From: an uncultured Porphyromonadaceae bacterium
Lineage (GTDB): Bacteria; Bacteroidota; Bacteroidia; Bacteroidales; Barnesiellaceae_A
Assembly (NCBI GenBank): GCA_900538705.1
Contig: UPZG01000005.1
Coordinates: 62,001 to 126,000 of the forward strand
Length of the DNA: 64,000 bases
Direction of reading: 5' to 3'
Shown: one piece after another, positions 17,621-25,951 of the stretch
How the letters are laid out: each line of letters begins with the position of its first letter
How positions within the stretch are numbered: position 1 is the stretch's first letter
Position numbers and translations under genes: made by a program
The notes under the pieces: model-generated
Told to the model about the DNA's origin: nothing
Databases searched by the model: none
What the model saw: only the letters and a program-made list of their open reading frames with translations

Positions 17621-19138
17621 TTAGTCTTTTATCAGATCTTTGCCTGTCATCTCAGCTGGTACAGGCAAACCCATAATGTGCAGCAAAGACGGAGCTACAT
17701 CGGCCAAAATACCGTTCTCTACGGTAGCATGTTTGTTCTCTGTCACATATACAAAAGGCACGGGATTGAGCGAGTGCGCAGTATTAGGAGTACCATCACC
17801 ATTGAGAGCATGGTCGGCATTACCATGGTCTGCAATGATTATAACTTCATAACCGGCAGCCTTAGCAGCCTCTACAGTCTCATTAACACATTGGTCTACA
17901 GCCTTTACGGCTTTTTCTATGGCTTCATATACGCCGGTATGGCCTACCATATCGCCATTGGCATAATTAACAACAATAAAGTCGTACTTTTCAGAACGAA
18001 TAGCCTCTACCAATTTATCTTTCACTTCAAAAGCGCTCATCTCGGGTTTCAAGTCGTAAGTTGCCACCTTGGGAGAAGGCACCAAAATACGTTCCTCACC
18101 TTCGAAAGGAGCTTCACGGCCACCATTAAAGAAGAAGGTTACATGGGCATATTTCTCTGTCTCGGCAATATGCAACTGATGCATACCCTTAGAAGAAAGA
18201 TATTCGCCCAGCGTATTTACTACATTCTCCTTATCAAAAAGGATGTGTATGCCCTTGAAAGAAGCATCATAGGGAGTCATGCAATAATATTGTAGCCCAG
18301 GGATAGTGTGCATACCTGCCTCAGGCATATCTTGCTGTGTCAGCACAATAGTGAGCTCCTTGGCACGGTCGTTGCGATAGTTAAAGAAGATAACTACATC
18401 ACCCTCTTTTATGGTACCGTCAAACGAAGCATTGACGATAGGCTTGATAAATTCATCGGTAACGCCTTCATCATAAGATTCCTGCATAGCAGCAACCAAG
18501 TCGGTAGCCTTTTTACCCTCACCATGTACCAACAGGTCATATGCAACCTTGATGCGCTCCCAACGCTTATCGCGGTCCATGGCATAGTAACGGCCGATGA
18601 TAGAAGCTATCTTACCGGCACTGTGGGCACAATGCTCCTGCAACTCGGCAATAAAACCTTTTCCACTGTGCGGGTCGGTATCACGACCATCCATAAAGCA
18701 ATGAATGAAGGTATTGTCCAATCCATATTCACGCGCAATGTCACAAAGTTTGAAGAGATGCTCAAGAGAGCTGTGCACGCCACCATTAGAGGTAAGCCCC
18801 ATGAAGTGAATATTTTTCTTATGATCGCGAGCATATGTGAATGCCGAAACAATCTCAGGGTTTTTCAATATGGAATTATCGGCACAAGCACGATTTATTT
18901 TCACCAAATCCTGATATACAATTCTGCCGGCACCAATGTTAAGGTGTCCAACCTCCGAGTTACCCATCTGACCATTGGGAAGCCCCACATTCTCACCACT
19001 GGCTTGCAGTTGTGAATGAGGATAAGTAGCTGTAAGATAGTCCCAATATGGTGTAGGAGTGCAATAAATGACATCGGCCTTCGAGTGGTCACCCAAGCCC
19101 CAGCCGTCGAGAATCATCAATAATGCTTTTTTACTCAT
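17621..19138 (-). CDS. gpmI: 2,3-bisphosphoglycerate-independent phosphoglycerate mutase
   Basis: The 505-residue protein has the alkaline-phosphatase-superfamily signature of iPGM: ALLMILDGWGLGD at the N-terminus (metal ligand Asp), GQMGNSEVGHLNIGAGR with the catalytic Ser, HCFMDGRDTDPHSG, and IIADHGNADHA near the C-terminus. It interconverts 3- and 2-phosphoglycerate in glycolysis using two metal ions. Length and motifs are complete. It is monocistronic, with a promoter at 19184-19191 and a hairpin terminator. Confidence 0.97.
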   Translation of the reverse strand: MSKKALLMILDGWGLGDHSKADVIYCTPTPYWDYLTATYPHSQLQASGENVGLPNGQMGNSEVGHLNIGAGRIVYQDLVKINRACADNSILKNPEIVSAFTYARDHKKNIHFMGLTSNGGVHSSLEHLFKLCDIAREYGLDNTFIHCFMDGRDTDPHSGKGFIAELQEHCAHSAGKIASIIGRYYAMDRDKRWERIKVAYDLLVHGEGKKATDLVAAMQESYDEGVTDEFIKPIVNASFDGTIKEGDVVIFFNYRNDRAKELTIVLTQQDMPEAGMHTIPGLQYYCMTPYDASFKGIHILFDKENVVNTLGEYLSSKGMHQLHIAETEKYAHVTFFFNGGREAPFEGEERILVPSPKVATYDLKPEMSAFEVKDKLVEAIRSEKYDFIVVNYANGDMVGHTGVYEAIEKAVKAVDQCVNETVEAAKAAGYEVIIIADHGNADHALNGDGTPNTAHSLNPVPFVYVTENKHATVENGILADVAPSLLHIMGLPVPAEMTGKDLIKD

Positions 19139-19183
19139 AATCTATAAATTTTGATGGTTATTAATACCTTGAAAATCCAAGCG

Positions 19184-19191
19184 CAAAGTTA
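19184..19191 (-). promoter_or_regulatory. gpmI promoter -7 box
   Basis: TAACTTTG on the minus strand matches TAnnTTTG and lies 45 bp upstream of the gpmI start. A perfect 12-bp palindrome lies just upstream of it (see 19196-19207). Confidence 0.7.
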
Positions 19192-19195
19192 CTCA

Positions 19196-19207
19196 TTTCG
19201 GCCGAAA
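19196..19207. promoter_or_regulatory. Perfect palindrome TTTCGGCCGAAA in the gpmI promoter
   Basis: The 12-bp palindrome occupies the spacer between the -33 and -7 positions of the gpmI promoter. A dimeric regulator bound here would block the polymerase. The regulator is unknown. Confidence 0.4.
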
Positions 19208-19327
19208 ACAGCTTCATATAGCAGTGGTTTTTTGCGCCTGTTTTATATCAACCTCATATCGACAAGTTATAAGGAAAATATTCAGATAATTTTATTATAT
19301 GATATTCTTTTGATAAAAGATATTTAT

Positions 19328-19335
19328 TACATTTG
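19328..19335 (+). promoter_or_regulatory. Promoter -7 box of the structured RNA
   Basis: TACATTTG matches TAnnTTTG, on the + strand, divergent from gpmI. A TTTTG at 19308-19312 lies a little closer than the standard -33 spacing. The transcript would start near 19341. Confidence 0.6.
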
Positions 19336-19340
19336 CAATG

Positions 19341-19582
19341 AAATGCATCCTATTTTAGGAATGCAAAAAATAAGAGCGTTTATGCGCTTGTCTTCTATGT
19401 TCCAAACTTCGCAACTTTGCAACATACTCAGAAGACTCGCGACAGAAATGCCTATTGTTTATATGTATGTGCATCGCACACTCATATCGGCGTGGGTATT
19501 TATGTCGCTTATCTTGAGTATGTAGGCGATACGAAGGCCTGGAACATGGGATAAGCGGCAGAAAGATCCCACGTTCTTTTTT
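19341..19582 (+). ncRNA. Rod-shaped structured RNA, 6S RNA (SsrS)-like candidate
   Basis: Long-range pairing folds this stretch into one rod. CGCTTGTC (19385-19392) pairs with 19550-19557; ATGTTCCA (19397-19404) with TGGAACAT (19540-19547); CTTCG (19407-19411) with CGAAG (19532-19536); ACATACTCA (19422-19430) with TGAGTATGT (19515-19523); GCGACAGAAAT (19439-19449) with ATTTATGTCGC (19498-19508, one mismatch). An apical hairpin lies at 19461-19487. Between the CTTCG and ACATACTCA stems is an open bubble, 19412-19421 facing 19524-19531. A -7 promoter box lies just upstream, and a small hairpin plus T-run (19548-19582) ends it. This is the 6S RNA layout (closing stem, central bubble, apical stem). 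The identity is inferred from shape, not homology. The reading frame through it (19151-19525) looks non-coding. Confidence 0.5.
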
Positions 19583-19590
19583 AATACAAA

Positions 19591-19624
19591 CAGTCTTATA
19601 AGGGGGCATAAGGCACAAAGACTG
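19591..19624 (+). promoter_or_regulatory. Hairpin just before the secreted-protein cassette
   Basis: CAGTCTT (19591-19597) pairs with AAGACTG (19618-19624), ending 7 bases before the ATG at 19632. No TAnnTTTG box lies between the ncRNA terminator and this gene, so the cassette may be read through from the ncRNA promoter, and this hairpin may affect translation start. Both points are inference. Confidence 0.3.
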
Positions 19625-19631
19625 CTCCACC

Positions 19632-21962
19632 ATGAAAGTTAAACTATTTTTCTTACTATTAATTACATGCCCCATTTTCTCTTATTCACAACAACCTACC
19701 AGAAATCAGCTCTTCACACTATATTATGAGGCTAATTTAGCTGCAAATTCTGGGAATATAGACTCTGCAATTACTAAATATCAAGAAATAATAAATCTCA
19801 CGCCACGCTATTCCGACCCATATCTGAAAGCGGCACAATTATGCGAAGAACACATTGATAAAGACCCCAAGTGGTTGGAAACAGCCATTGTTATGTATCG
19901 CTTATATCTCAATCTCGAATTAGACGATACAAAAACAAACGAAGCAGCCATTAAGTTACGATCTTTAGAAGATAAAATGTCTATATCACATTTCGATGAA
20001 AAACTATTAGCAGACAAAGGCGATATTGAAGAATATGCTCCAGGCATAACCGATAATACAGAAGAATCCAGTCTAGAGACAGAAGAGGATTTTTTAGACA
20101 ATAATAATACAGAAGAACCTATCTCAAATATAGAAAGTAATTCTATAAATGATAATATTACAGAAGAATCCAGTTCTGATATAGAATGGAATAATACCAA
20201 AGAAGTATCTGATTTAACAATAAACAATACCAACGACAGCCTTGCTTCTCAAAGTCAAGAATATATACAATACCCATCTGAACCATCTGTTATAGACAAC
20301 GAGGGAACGGAAAATAATATAAATAGAAACTCTCTTACAACAATAACAGACTCGCCTTTTGTGAATCCATACGCCGTAGAAATTATTCCCGAAAACACGT
20401 TGGATAGTCATGCCATGAAAGAATTAGACCTAAATGCATTGTGTGGTCGTTGGGTATCTCTTTCCCGCATGAGCAATGGCAGAGAAGCATGGATAATAGA
20501 CATATCAATACTTCATAATGAATTAAGAATCACTCTCAATAATAATTCGGGCATATTGAACCTACCTCAATGGCAACAGTCCTTATTAGGGGAAAGATCT
20601 TCTTTGCTATCTTGCGCGAATAACCATAGCATTATCACTACGCGACCCGATATAACAATGGGGACCATGAAAATGTTCAATTATTTGCAATCACGAGTTG
20701 CCAATGGAGCTATCGATGAAAACGGGAGTATTTCTTTTACTTATGGTATAGATTTAGTCTACACCCCTACAGCGGGCAAATATGATATTGCAAGAACCGG
20801 ACTTGGTATACTATCTGGATTATTTGAAGGACTCACTGGTATATCAGGATTATCTAATATCACAGATAATGCAATCAACAATATGGAAGCTTCAGACACC
20901 GAAATAAATTATACAGGTGAAATAAACTTTATCATGAATCTTAATGAAGGATTTATGACTGGATCTTGCAAAGAATTATTAAATGAAGCATCAACAAAGG
21001 GATCTCACGAAAAGAAAAACAGAGTTTTTCCAGTAGAACTCTGTAAGGTCAATCGATATTATACTGGTTATCAAGGGAGTCCTTTTATCAAGACAAAAGA
21101 AGACATAAAACGAGAAAAAGACATACTAAGGATGTTGAAAAAAGCAGATAACGACTCAGAAAACAAATATCTTTTAGGAATCTTATATGCATATAATTAC
21201 GGAGAAAAAGAAATTTTTGAAATCCCCAAGTATTCCAAAAAATCAATCAAACTATTAAAAAGCGCTGCTAAAGAGAGGAATGCCAATGCCTTAGCTTTTC
21301 TTTCTGATTACTTTTTCAAACTTTCATTAGGAGAAAAAACAGATCAACTACCTCAAGTTTCTATTTCTTCGTCATTGAATGCAGTTTTGATAAATGCATC
21401 TATGCCTCCTAGAAATGTACGTAAGTCCTCTTTAAAATATGCTGAAGAATATCTATCACAATTAAAAGAAATAGATCCAGCAAGAGCATTAGTCATAGAA
21501 GCTGAATATAAAATAAATAAAAGTTACGACATTGATGCAGCAATAAACTTATTTCAAAAAGCAGCCTCATTGGGAAACTCCACTGCGATGAACCGGATAG
21601 GAGAAATTCTACTATACGAATATAATGATTTGGATGGGGCCATAAACTATTTCTCCCAAGCTGCAAATTTGAATAATCCTAATGCTATGTTAAATATTGC
21701 ATTATTATATCGTGATGGGAAGGGCATACAACAAGATGCAGTCCTATATATTACTTGGACTCTCCGAGCATATAAAAATGGCAATCTTGCTGCATTAGAC
21801 GAATTGGCCAATGCCTATGCAAAAGGTATAGGAGTAAAGCAAGACTATGAACAAAGCATAAAATATATAGATCTTAAGCGCAAGATTAATTATGACATAT
21901 ATTCATACATGGTAAAAAAAGCCGAATTAGATAATACAACAAGCCATGAAACACATAATTAA
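19632..21962 (+). CDS. Secreted TPR/Sel1-repeat protein, first gene of cassette
   Basis: The 776-residue product starts with a Sec signal peptide (about 1-20, ending FSYSQ). A TPR-like helical region follows (about 22-110), then a low-complexity acidic/Asn-rich linker (about 130-235) with repeated TEES/TEEP blocks, a central non-repetitive domain (about 260-470), and Sel1/TPR-type repeats at the C-terminus (about 500-760, e.g. AINLFQKAASLGNSTAMNRIG and YRDGKGIQQDAV). Sel1 arrays usually act as protein-interaction scaffolds. The central domain is not one I recognise. It overlaps the next gene by 17 bp, so the two are translationally coupled. Base composition is much more AT-rich than gpmI or pfp. 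Confidence 0.85.
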   Translation: MKVKLFFLLLITCPIFSYSQQPTRNQLFTLYYEANLAANSGNIDSAITKYQEIINLTPRYSDPYLKAAQLCEEHIDKDPKWLETAIVMYRLYLNLELDDTKTNEAAIKLRSLEDKMSISHFDEKLLADKGDIEEYAPGITDNTEESSLETEEDFLDNNNTEEPISNIESNSINDNITEESSSDIEWNNTKEVSDLTINNTNDSLASQSQEYIQYPSEPSVIDNEGTENNINRNSLTTITDSPFVNPYAVEIIPENTLDSHAMKELDLNALCGRWVSLSRMSNGREAWIIDISILHNELRITLNNNSGILNLPQWQQSLLGERSSLLSCANNHSIITTRPDITMGTMKMFNYLQSRVANGAIDENGSISFTYGIDLVYTPTAGKYDIARTGLGILSGLFEGLTGISGLSNITDNAINNMEASDTEINYTGEINFIMNLNEGFMTGSCKELLNEASTKGSHEKKNRVFPVELCKVNRYYTGYQGSPFIKTKEDIKREKDILRMLKKADNDSENKYLLGILYAYNYGEKEIFEIPKYSKKSIKLLKSAAKERNANALAFLSDYFFKLSLGEKTDQLPQVSISSSLNAVLINASMPPRNVRKSSLKYAEEYLSQLKEIDPARALVIEAEYKINKSYDIDAAINLFQKAASLGNSTAMNRIGEILLYEYNDLDGAINYFSQAANLNNPNAMLNIALLYRDGKGIQQDAVLYITWTLRAYKNGNLAALDELANAYAKGIGVKQDYEQSIKYIDLKRKINYDIYSYMVKKAELDNTTSHETHN

Positions 21963-23868
21963 ATATATTTGTTATATAACAATATTTATAATACCTCCTT
22001 ATATCTCGACAGCTCAAATCTCCACAAAAGATTTTGAAGATGCATACCTACGAGCAAACGCGAAGGCAGCAGCAAAAGAAATAGAAAAATTAGCCAAAGA
22101 AATGCTTAATGAGGCAAAGAGTGTATATGATAGAGAAATTATAAACTCACTGAACAGTGTATCTAGAAAAGATAAGACTAAGAATCCTTATGCATATCGA
22201 ATCAAAATAGACAATCTCTCGAAGATATGCTACTTTGCTTCCGATGCAGAAGCCAGGAGATTTGTTAATGAGATAGAATCAAGTCGAAAAGCTGCACTTA
22301 ACATCTTTAAAGAGGTTAAATGGAACACAAAAGCCTATGCTGATGCATATAATGAGATTGTACGTCCTATCGAACAACAACTAATTAGCATGATGGGAAG
22401 TCCTGTAACAATGCAAAAAGTAAAGAACTCTTATTACAAAGAAAATGCAGCATCTAAAGAAACGGAGCAAAATAGCAACAGTTATATTACAAATCGCGAA
22501 CAGAAATTAGGAATATATGCAAACAAACTCAATAAAACAGGAACATTAACTATCAAACAAAAAGAAGTATCTACGAAAGCTATTAATCAGCTCGATAATC
22601 TCAATGCCAACTTTGAAGAAAGAGAAAAAAGCGCTGCTTATTATGATCAAAGCGGAATACTACATCTCGATCCTAACGCAAAGATTGCCACCCAACAAGA
22701 CGACTGGGATCAGGCATGGAGAGAATCTTATGCAAATGAACTCAAAAAAGACCAAGAGGATGCCATTACACTAATAAAACTACATCCTTTACAAAATATT
22801 TTCAATATAGATCTTAGGTCCTACTCCAAAGAAGAGTTAACCGAATTAGCAAAAGAGTTCGAACAACAGCAGCTATTAAGTTGCATATCCCATAATGTAT
22901 ATCACGAATTAGACGATGTTAAAACCACACAAGAGTTGGTTAATGCCGGATACAAAATTATGAGTTCAGAAACTAATCCTGGACCTATTCACGACATTAT
23001 TCATAAATATTGCAATAATGAAAATGGATTTAAAGCAGACGTTTATTATAACGACAAGGACAAGAAATGGGTAATTGCATATGCTGGAACTGATTTTAAG
23101 ACACAGGATCTAGCATCTTGGATACCTGGAGCATTTGATTTTAATGAGAGTCAGAATTTCATGTCTCAAGATTTTACTAATGACGTTATTCTCGAAATAA
23201 TTCATACTGAACATCCTGATTACGACTCTGTATCCGCTGAAGAAAAGGCATCTATATATAAAGATATTACATCTCGCATAACTTTTACAGGTCATTCTTT
23301 AGGAGGACGGCTAGCCACAATGAACGGTATATTACTTGGTATAAAAACCGTTGTTTATAATCCTGCATGCATCCCCACAGAGATGAATAGAATAATTGAT
23401 AATTCCACAGAATTAAAGAATAATGCCAATGAATTAATAACAAATATACATACAACTGACGACCCACTAACTAACATTCAGATTTTAACGGCTCAAGCGT
23501 CAGAATATATTAAAGACTCACCTATAATAAATACTACTGCAGAATTGCTTATTAAGAAATATACACCCGAACTTACATATGGTGCAGCAACCGTTTTAAC
23601 ACTATATGAATTAACCAAAGATGAACCTATGGTTATTTCTAAATTACAAAGTGATCCATCATTATCCTCAAATATAAAAGGGGTGATTTCTAGTATTAAT
23701 ACACTTGAACAACACGGCTTATTTGACAAAGCATCACAAATAAAACATTACGGCAAAAGGAAATTCATCCAAACAAATACAGGACACGGAATTAATGGTA
23801 TAGAAAATGCATACAGCAACGGTTATAATATAATTACAGAATATATCAAAAACCATGTATCAAATTAA
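21946..23868 (+). CDS. Secreted lipase-like alpha/beta hydrolase with long N-terminal helical region
   Basis: The 640-residue product has a signal peptide (about 1-23, ending ISTAQ). A Lys/Glu-rich, largely helical region covers about 25-290. A class 3 lipase-like domain follows (about 300-560), with WVIAYAGTD before the nucleophile elbow FTGHSLGGRLA (Ser of GHSLGG). A His near the C-terminus (TGHGING) could complete the triad. It probably hydrolyses an ester or lipid in the periplasm or at the surface. The N-terminal half has no recognisable fold. It overlaps both neighbours (17 bp and 14 bp). Confidence 0.82.
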   Translation: MKHIIKYICYITIFIIPPYISTAQISTKDFEDAYLRANAKAAAKEIEKLAKEMLNEAKSVYDREIINSLNSVSRKDKTKNPYAYRIKIDNLSKICYFASDAEARRFVNEIESSRKAALNIFKEVKWNTKAYADAYNEIVRPIEQQLISMMGSPVTMQKVKNSYYKENAASKETEQNSNSYITNREQKLGIYANKLNKTGTLTIKQKEVSTKAINQLDNLNANFEEREKSAAYYDQSGILHLDPNAKIATQQDDWDQAWRESYANELKKDQEDAITLIKLHPLQNIFNIDLRSYSKEELTELAKEFEQQQLLSCISHNVYHELDDVKTTQELVNAGYKIMSSETNPGPIHDIIHKYCNNENGFKADVYYNDKDKKWVIAYAGTDFKTQDLASWIPGAFDFNESQNFMSQDFTNDVILEIIHTEHPDYDSVSAEEKASIYKDITSRITFTGHSLGGRLATMNGILLGIKTVVYNPACIPTEMNRIIDNSTELKNNANELITNIHTTDDPLTNIQILTAQASEYIKDSPIINTTAELLIKKYTPELTYGAATVLTLYELTKDEPMVISKLQSDPSLSSNIKGVISSINTLEQHGLFDKASQIKHYGKRKFIQTNTGHGINGIENAYSNGYNIITEYIKNHVSN

Positions 23869-24949
23869 TAAAACTATCATACTTTTATTTACGTCTTTTG
23901 TCTACAACATCTCGTTCGGACAAGACATATCATTATCTCAATTAGGTATCCCTCCAAATACCTGCGATACACTTTGTTCCGTAAGATTCCTTCAAAACAA
24001 AAAAATAACAATTGAATATGACTCTATAACAAAACAAAAACATATCGGCATTTCATTATTCAGTCACGAAACAAAAATCATGGTAGGAGTCCCTATCTGT
24101 AATTTCCTCGAGCGTCTATCTTTACAATTATGTCTATTACGGAGCACAGCAGAAACAAACAATTATCTACACAGAAAAGATATTTCTATCATATTCAATG
24201 GAATTAATTATGGAGGTACCGGATTTACTTCATTTACAAAAGTAATCGACAGATTAGGTTCTCCATCGAGTTTCACCGTATCAAATGCAAACAAACGATT
24301 CAAAGTTATATTTTGTTTCGGTCTATTCAACCGACTTGAAATAGACTTTCCTGCATCAAGAGAGCTTATCTTCAATACAGACAAAAAAGAAGCTGACGAA
24401 TATGTATATGCACAATTATTGTCAGATGAAACTAGTAATGCACCTTTGCCCCAGCATACCTTACCTGCTATATCTACTTTATACAAAGATTCCACTGGAT
24501 TATATGTAAAACGAGGCGATTCATTTTTAATAAACTCATTGAATAAAAACGAATATTTTCAAACGACACCGCAGGGATATTTAGGAATAGTTTTTACATC
24601 TACATATCCCGAACAATCTATTAAAAATATGTTAGCAGGAATCACCCAATATGATCCTGTTTTTCACATTACACATAGAATGTATGGCAATTATACCCCA
24701 TCGTTCGACATACAACTATCGAAACTTCTTTCAGTATTCTCAAAAGATTTTACTCACTATATCGGTTCTGAGATGCTTGATTCTAATACCGTACAATGTG
24801 TAGTTGTATTTTACAACGACATCTACAATTACATACACATGCTCGTTTTTTCAATTTCGCGCGACAGAATAGACAATATTACAAAAGAACCTATCAAAGC
24901 TGATTTTTTCAGTAATATGCCGCAAGACAATATAAAATGTATATTCTAA
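23855..24949 (+). CDS. Secreted protein of unknown function, third gene of cassette
   Basis: The 364-residue product has a signal peptide (about 1-22, ending ISFGQ). The remainder is a beta-rich soluble sequence without repeats, with two weakly similar halves that each include a stretch like GLFNRLEIDFP. No family is recognised. The start overlaps the lipase-like gene by 14 bp, and the next gene begins 13 bp after the stop, so it belongs to the same operon. Confidence 0.75.
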   Translation: MYQINKTIILLFTSFVYNISFGQDISLSQLGIPPNTCDTLCSVRFLQNKKITIEYDSITKQKHIGISLFSHETKIMVGVPICNFLERLSLQLCLLRSTAETNNYLHRKDISIIFNGINYGGTGFTSFTKVIDRLGSPSSFTVSNANKRFKVIFCFGLFNRLEIDFPASRELIFNTDKKEADEYVYAQLLSDETSNAPLPQHTLPAISTLYKDSTGLYVKRGDSFLINSLNKNEYFQTTPQGYLGIVFTSTYPEQSIKNMLAGITQYDPVFHITHRMYGNYTPSFDIQLSKLLSVFSKDFTHYIGSEMLDSNTVQCVVVFYNDIYNYIHMLVFSISRDRIDNITKEPIKADFFSNMPQDNIKCIF

Positions 24950-24962
24950 AAACATCAACAAT

Positions 24963-25940
24963 ATGAAACGGACTATTTTATTCATTTTAGCCTCATTGAC
25001 AGGCTTTATTATGCAAGCCCAATTAGAAACTACGAAACTAGTTATCACAGAAGGCATCACTAATCAGGCTATTAAAGAAAACATCGAAAATAACGCATCG
25101 TTATTACTAACAACATTCAACACTGCTGTAATGAACGGCAAAAAACCAAAAATAGACAAAGAATGGTGCACAGACGGAGCTGTAAAAAGCATAGAAGATC
25201 TATGGAAAAATTCAACTATTGCTTGTCCTATATCAATAATCAAAGAAAAAGTAACCAATTTGCCAAGTGGTGGTTATCAAATTAGGAATATTGCCGTTAC
25301 TGTATTATCAGCACCCAAAGATAAACAAGAACAAGAAATCGTAATCAATTTTGATAAAGATGGTAAAATCGATTATGTAAATTTTGCTCTCGAACAAAAC
25401 AGGTATGTAGATATTATAGGAGCAAATATATCATTAAAGGATTTTGCACGGCGACAAATAATTGTAGATTTTGTAGAAAACTTTAGAACAGCGTATAATC
25501 GCAAAGATATAGAATATATAGAATCTGTTTTTAGTGACAATGCCCTAATCATAACTGGTAAAGTTATAAAAATAAAAAAGGGTGATAATCCATACCTAAA
25601 TTCACTGGGAAATGAAAGAATAGAGTATATGACTCAAACAAAAGCCCAATATATCGCCGGACTCAAACGATGCTTCAAACGCAACAAATATATTGATGTA
25701 GAATTTGACGATATTGAAGTTCTCAGACATCCGGCCGATCCAACTATTTATGGAGTCTCTTTAAAACAAAATTGGGGTTCAAGCACCTATAATGATACTG
25801 GTTTCCTGTTCTTATTAATTGATTTCAAGGATGATACGAAACCATGTATTCAAGTACGTACATGGCAGCCTGAACGATACAATAACAAAGTTTTAGACCG
25901 CAACGAAAGATTTAGCCTCAATTCATTTAATATAAGATAA
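24963..25940 (+). CDS. Secreted protein with NTF2-like C-terminal domain
   Basis: The 325-residue product has a signal peptide (about 1-19, ending IMQAQ). A short N-terminal domain covers about 25-150. The second half (about 160-300) has the look of an NTF2/SnoaL-like fold: FVENFRTAYNRKDIEYIESVFSDNALIITG, then alternating beta strands ending VRTWQPE. NTF2-like domains bind small ligands or mediate protein contacts; there is no direct sign of catalysis. It is 13 bp after the unknown gene and 11 bp before the TPR/barrel gene. Confidence 0.78.
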   Translation: MKRTILFILASLTGFIMQAQLETTKLVITEGITNQAIKENIENNASLLLTTFNTAVMNGKKPKIDKEWCTDGAVKSIEDLWKNSTIACPISIIKEKVTNLPSGGYQIRNIAVTVLSAPKDKQEQEIVINFDKDGKIDYVNFALEQNRYVDIIGANISLKDFARRQIIVDFVENFRTAYNRKDIEYIESVFSDNALIITGKVIKIKKGDNPYLNSLGNERIEYMTQTKAQYIAGLKRCFKRNKYIDVEFDDIEVLRHPADPTIYGVSLKQNWGSSTYNDTGFLFLLIDFKDDTKPCIQVRTWQPERYNNKVLDRNERFSLNSFNIR

Positions 25941-25951
25941 AACTACTACAC

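Noticed and set aside
19151..19525. A 124-codon + strand frame over the gpmI upstream region
   Set aside because: No coding character, no signal or domain; it is fully covered by the gpmI promoter and the structured RNA, whose pairing explains the sequence better.
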